Part shown: piece after piece, positions 61,637 to 64,000 of the stretch
How positions within the stretch are numbered: position 1 is the first letter of the stretch
Layout: every line of letters begins with the position of its first letter
Assembly (NCBI RefSeq): GCF_030159255.1
Contig: NZ_BSCT01000013.1
Location: 62,001-126,000 of the forward strand
Length of the DNA: 64,000 bases
Source: Bradyrhizobium sp. SSBR45G
GTDB taxonomy: Bacteria > Pseudomonadota > Alphaproteobacteria > Rhizobiales > Xanthobacteraceae
Reading direction: 5' to 3'
Position numbers and translations under genes: made by a program
Notes under the pieces: model-generated
The model's input: the letters and a program-made list of their open reading frames with translations, nothing else
Told to the model about the DNA's origin: nothing
The model's database searches: none

Positions 61637-62650
61637 ATGCTCGACAATACCTCTCGGAGCTTGTTTGCTCTCGGATTTCTTGCATTAGTCTCATTTCCAA
61701 CGAATGCCGGAGCCAGCTACTATATCGAGCTATACAACTACTTTTCCCTCATCCCAGCACTGCCAATCGTGACTCCACAAAATGAGCAGCCGGGCGACAT
61801 CTACGACGCCCCTGGCACGATATACGCCCGCAAAACTGATTGTTTTCCAGAGGCTAAAGTCGATTCTTCTGAGACATACTTTCCAAGAGCCCTCACTTTG
61901 GACATCAGAAATCTATCTGGAGAAGCTGCAGCGGCTCGCGAGATGATCGGGCAGGTTACCGCCGAAGCTGGAACGTCACTCGAAAATTCCGTGAAAGTGT
62001 CGTTCGGAGAGAGCGGCAAAGTTAAGTGGGACCAGATCACTGTCCGCAACCTAGGCACCCTTCTGTCTGAGCAGAACACCAGGAATGCCTGCCGTCAACG
62101 CCTACTCTCTTTGCTACGATCCACATCCGACGATCCGAATAGCGTTCCATGGATCATTCAATCAGTTTGGTATGCAACAGTGAACACCGCTTATCGAACA
62201 ACGACTAAAGTGAGCGCAGCTGCGAGCGGGAGCATTAAATTACGGCTGTATTCCATTGATACTAGCGGAGCAACTCAGACTGAGCAGCAATCGGAGAGAT
62301 TAACGATCGCAAATACAGGAAGAACCCCCTTCCCCATTGCTTGGCGACCGGCATTTATTTCACAATCGCACTATGAATACATCAACCAATTATTATATGC
62401 GGACTGGCTTCGATCGTTGATGAAGCAGATTTATCTCGGCAAATCCGATCAGGAGATCTTAGAGATCCTTCGAAAGGACTTTCAGTTCGACCCCCGAAAA
62501 ATCCCTACCCCCAAAGAGATTGCGCGTGACATGACGCGAGGCAAGCCAATCAGCTTCGAACCCGACAACAAGGAGCACCTCCTCTACATGCAAGCGACCG
62601 ATTTGCTCTTTGGAGTCTCTGAAGCTATCGCGGTCAACAACAGCAAGTGA
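61637..62650 (+). CDS. Unknown secreted protein in low-GC DNA
   Basis: The 337-residue protein has a signal peptide (MLDNTSRSLFALGFLALVSF, cleavage near NAGA-SY) and no recognised domain. The body is rich in Ser/Thr and beta-type sequence. Its DNA is markedly lower in GC than the rest of the window and uses codons such as ATA and TTA freely, which suggests transfer. The ribosome site TAGGAGGGGGAGG is strong. Function cannot be assigned. Confidence 0.6.
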   Translation: MLDNTSRSLFALGFLALVSFPTNAGASYYIELYNYFSLIPALPIVTPQNEQPGDIYDAPGTIYARKTDCFPEAKVDSSETYFPRALTLDIRNLSGEAAAAREMIGQVTAEAGTSLENSVKVSFGESGKVKWDQITVRNLGTLLSEQNTRNACRQRLLSLLRSTSDDPNSVPWIIQSVWYATVNTAYRTTTKVSAAASGSIKLRLYSIDTSGATQTEQQSERLTIANTGRTPFPIAWRPAFISQSHYEYINQLLYADWLRSLMKQIYLGKSDQEILEILRKDFQFDPRKIPTPKEIARDMTRGKPISFEPDNKEHLLYMQATDLLFGVSEAIAVNNSK

Positions 62651-63155
62651 AGGGAACCGGGAAATCAGAATATCTTGAGATATTTGCCGACCGTAGCTGC
62701 ATGATCCTTTGGATTGTGTAATTTCGTCCTAACGAACGCCCTTGGTAGCAGTGCGGCATTCCAGGGACGCCCCAAGAGATTCGCTAGAAGCGCGAGTATT
62801 TTGATTTACCGAAACTTTTCTTTCCATTTTTTCCGAATCCGTTCTTATATTGTCCCGTCCTGCTTCCGCCCGAGGGGCGTGTCGCGACCGTCGCGAGAGG
62901 TGGGATGTGATGGGCGCAAGGAATCGCAGCGCGTAGGGCGGATTAGCGAAGGCGTAATCCGCCGTCATAACCATGACATTACGCATGCTGCCGACTTACC
63001 GGAGTGGCGGATTACGCTCCGCTAATCCGCCCTACGGGCCACCGACTCTTCGGGTCGGTCCATTGCTCCAAATAGAAAACCGGAATGTAGTAGTGCTTCG
63101 GCTCTTTTGACATACTTGCTGTATATCAGACCGCTTTGCGTGGCTTCATCAGAAA
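62651..63155. repeat. Repeat-rich gap: mobile-element relic plus 103-bp palindrome
   Basis: 62815-62932 matches the 44880-45005 relic. 62933-63035 is a GTAGGGCGGATTAGCG palindrome that ends AATCCGCCCTAC and is nearly identical to 63830-63933. The rest holds no recognised gene. Confidence 0.7.
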
Positions 63156-63371
63156 CTAATGCGAGGAACGAACGAAGTTTGCGACCGCAACTATTGCAGC
63201 AATGACGCCGCCCGGGATGCCAATCCACATAGCCAGTGTTTTCCAGTGTTCGCGTCGACGCTCTATCTCGGCCCGAACTTCCGTGGCATTCATGTCGTAT
63301 TTGCCCCACTTCCGTTCCTCTTTGAGCAATTCCCAATACGACCAAGTGCTAAGATTGCCTTGATTCTTCAT
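63156..63371 (-). CDS. Small membrane-anchored protein
   Basis: The 71-residue ORF (start MKNQGNLSTW) has a charged N-terminal helix (ATEVRAEIERRREHWK) and one membrane helix (TLAMWIGIPGGVIAAIVAVAN). This layout is credible for a real small protein. No family is recognised. It lies between two near-identical palindromes. Confidence 0.5.
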   Translation of the reverse strand: MKNQGNLSTWSYWELLKEERKWGKYDMNATEVRAEIERRREHWKTLAMWIGIPGGVIAAIVAVANFVRSSH

Positions 63372-63475
63372 TGCGCCCTCTCCCACGCTCCGAAATCAGG
63401 CCCGACCCGCCATCCCAACCATAGCGGCCTAGTTAAAAAAAGCCTACAGTAGAAGTCTGAGATTCGGAGGCGAGC

Positions 63476-63667
63476 ATGAACGGCATGGAAAGCGCCCGGC
63501 GCGACGGCAGCTATGTAGCAGTTTCGCTCGGCGGAGAAGCTCTGGCCTTTGCCTATTTTGAAGACGGGAATTGGATAGCACCGCGAATGGTTGGCAGGCC
63601 TGAACTTGGTTTTAGCCCTGTCAGCCCAATAGGTTGGGTCGACATTCCGACACCAGAGCGCCACTAA
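63476..63667 (+). CDS. Small hypothetical protein
   Basis: The 63-residue ORF has a ribosome site (TTCGGAGGCGAGC) before the ATG and a plausible beta-strand-rich sequence (YVAVSLGGEALAFAYFEDGN, then GWVDIPTPE). It faintly recalls phage DUF551-type proteins, which is a weak guess. Confidence 0.4.
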   Translation: MNGMESARRDGSYVAVSLGGEALAFAYFEDGNWIAPRMVGRPELGFSPVSPIGWVDIPTPERH

Positions 63668-64000
63668 CTAACTCCCCAGAGCTGACTTCTGAACCGATAG
63701 CGGTTCTGGCCTCAACATTGTTTTGAAAAGCAGCGCCTCGCTGCCGCTGCCAGTACACGGCGATAGAGCGCCTTCATCATGACGATCTCGACGTTTCGTA
63801 TTACTACCGCGCTCCGCCATCATTAGCGCGTAGGGCAGATTGGCCAAAGGCGTAGTCCGCCGTCAGATTCATGACATTACGCGTGCTGCTGACTTACCGG
63901 AGCGGCGGATTACGCTCCGCCAATCCGCCCTACGAGCTGCATCGCGCATCCCCACGGGCTACTCCGGCCCTTGCACCGTTAGTCTGACAAGGTGTTAGGA
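63668..64000. repeat. Right end of window with 104-bp palindrome
   Basis: 63830-63933 is the second copy of the GTAGGG-type palindrome seen at 62933-63035. The remaining sequence up to 64000 shows no gene. Confidence 0.65.

Noticed and set aside
1..64000. tRNA genes, rRNA genes, CRISPR arrays or intact transposase genes
   Set aside because: None was recognised on reading both strands; repeats are dispersed palindromes rather than regularly spaced arrays.

Overview
The window looks like a chromosomal stretch of a Bradyrhizobium-type alphaproteobacterium. The grounds are the very high GC content and codon use, the many periplasmic binding-protein transporters, the orphan TAXI binding proteins, an Irr-box-like iron site, and many short dispersed palindromic repeats of the kind that litter Bradyrhizobium intergenic regions. 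This is inference from style and gene content; no rRNA or marker gene is present.

Layout. 1-3.6 kb: an MBL-fold hydrolase running in from the left edge, then a MocR-type regulator divergent from an FMN split-barrel protein. 3.9-11.5 kb: a minus-strand operon with a spermidine/putrescine-type ABC importer and a three-subunit FAD/[2Fe-2S] amino-acid or opine dehydrogenase of the HcnABC type, divergent from an IclR regulator. 11.7-18.4 kb: a second importer of the same class, co-transcribed with a metal-dependent amidohydrolase and a CobW-type metallochaperone GTPase. 18.9-28.2 kb: a plus-strand nitrogen-scavenging region with an amino-acid binding protein, a one-chain permease/ATPase fusion, an acetamidase/formamidase, an AraC regulator fused to a second acetamidase/formamidase domain, a RidA protein and a gamma-glutamyltransferase.

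28.5-31.5 kb: the kynurenine operon (kynureninase, tryptophan dioxygenase, kynurenine formamidase type hydrolase), which would convert tryptophan to anthranilate. 31.7-35.1 kb: a DUF4864 protein, an orphan TAXI binding protein and an MFS carrier. 35.2-39.8 kb: a periplasmic copper-handling cassette (His-rich protein, lipoprotein, TolC-like lipoprotein, multicopper oxidase, cupredoxin, CusF-like protein) with no inner-membrane pump beside it. 39.9-45.7 kb: small or unknown proteins, including a 619-residue orphan membrane protein, and a decayed repeat-rich stretch. 45.7-54.3 kb: a zinc-ribbon/cyclase/ATPase/TPR signalling protein, a methyltransferase pair, a TPR-GT41 O-GlcNAc-transferase-like protein and a second TAXI protein.

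54.3-60.4 kb: a zeta-class GST/maleylacetoacetate isomerase, an exported c-type haem protein under an Irr-box-like palindrome, two hydrolases, a cupin, and a MerR regulator divergent from a zinc-less MDR oxidoreductase, with a textbook 19-bp-spacer MerR promoter. 60.8-64 kb: visibly lower-GC accessory DNA with an ankyrin-repeat protein, an unknown secreted protein, two small ORFs and paired palindromic repeats.

The most unusual single object is the AraC-acetamidase/formamidase fusion at 23558-25891, next to its free-standing paralogue and downstream of a fused transporter. It may be an amide-sensing or self-reporting regulatory enzyme. No tRNA, rRNA, CRISPR array or intact insertion sequence was recognised.
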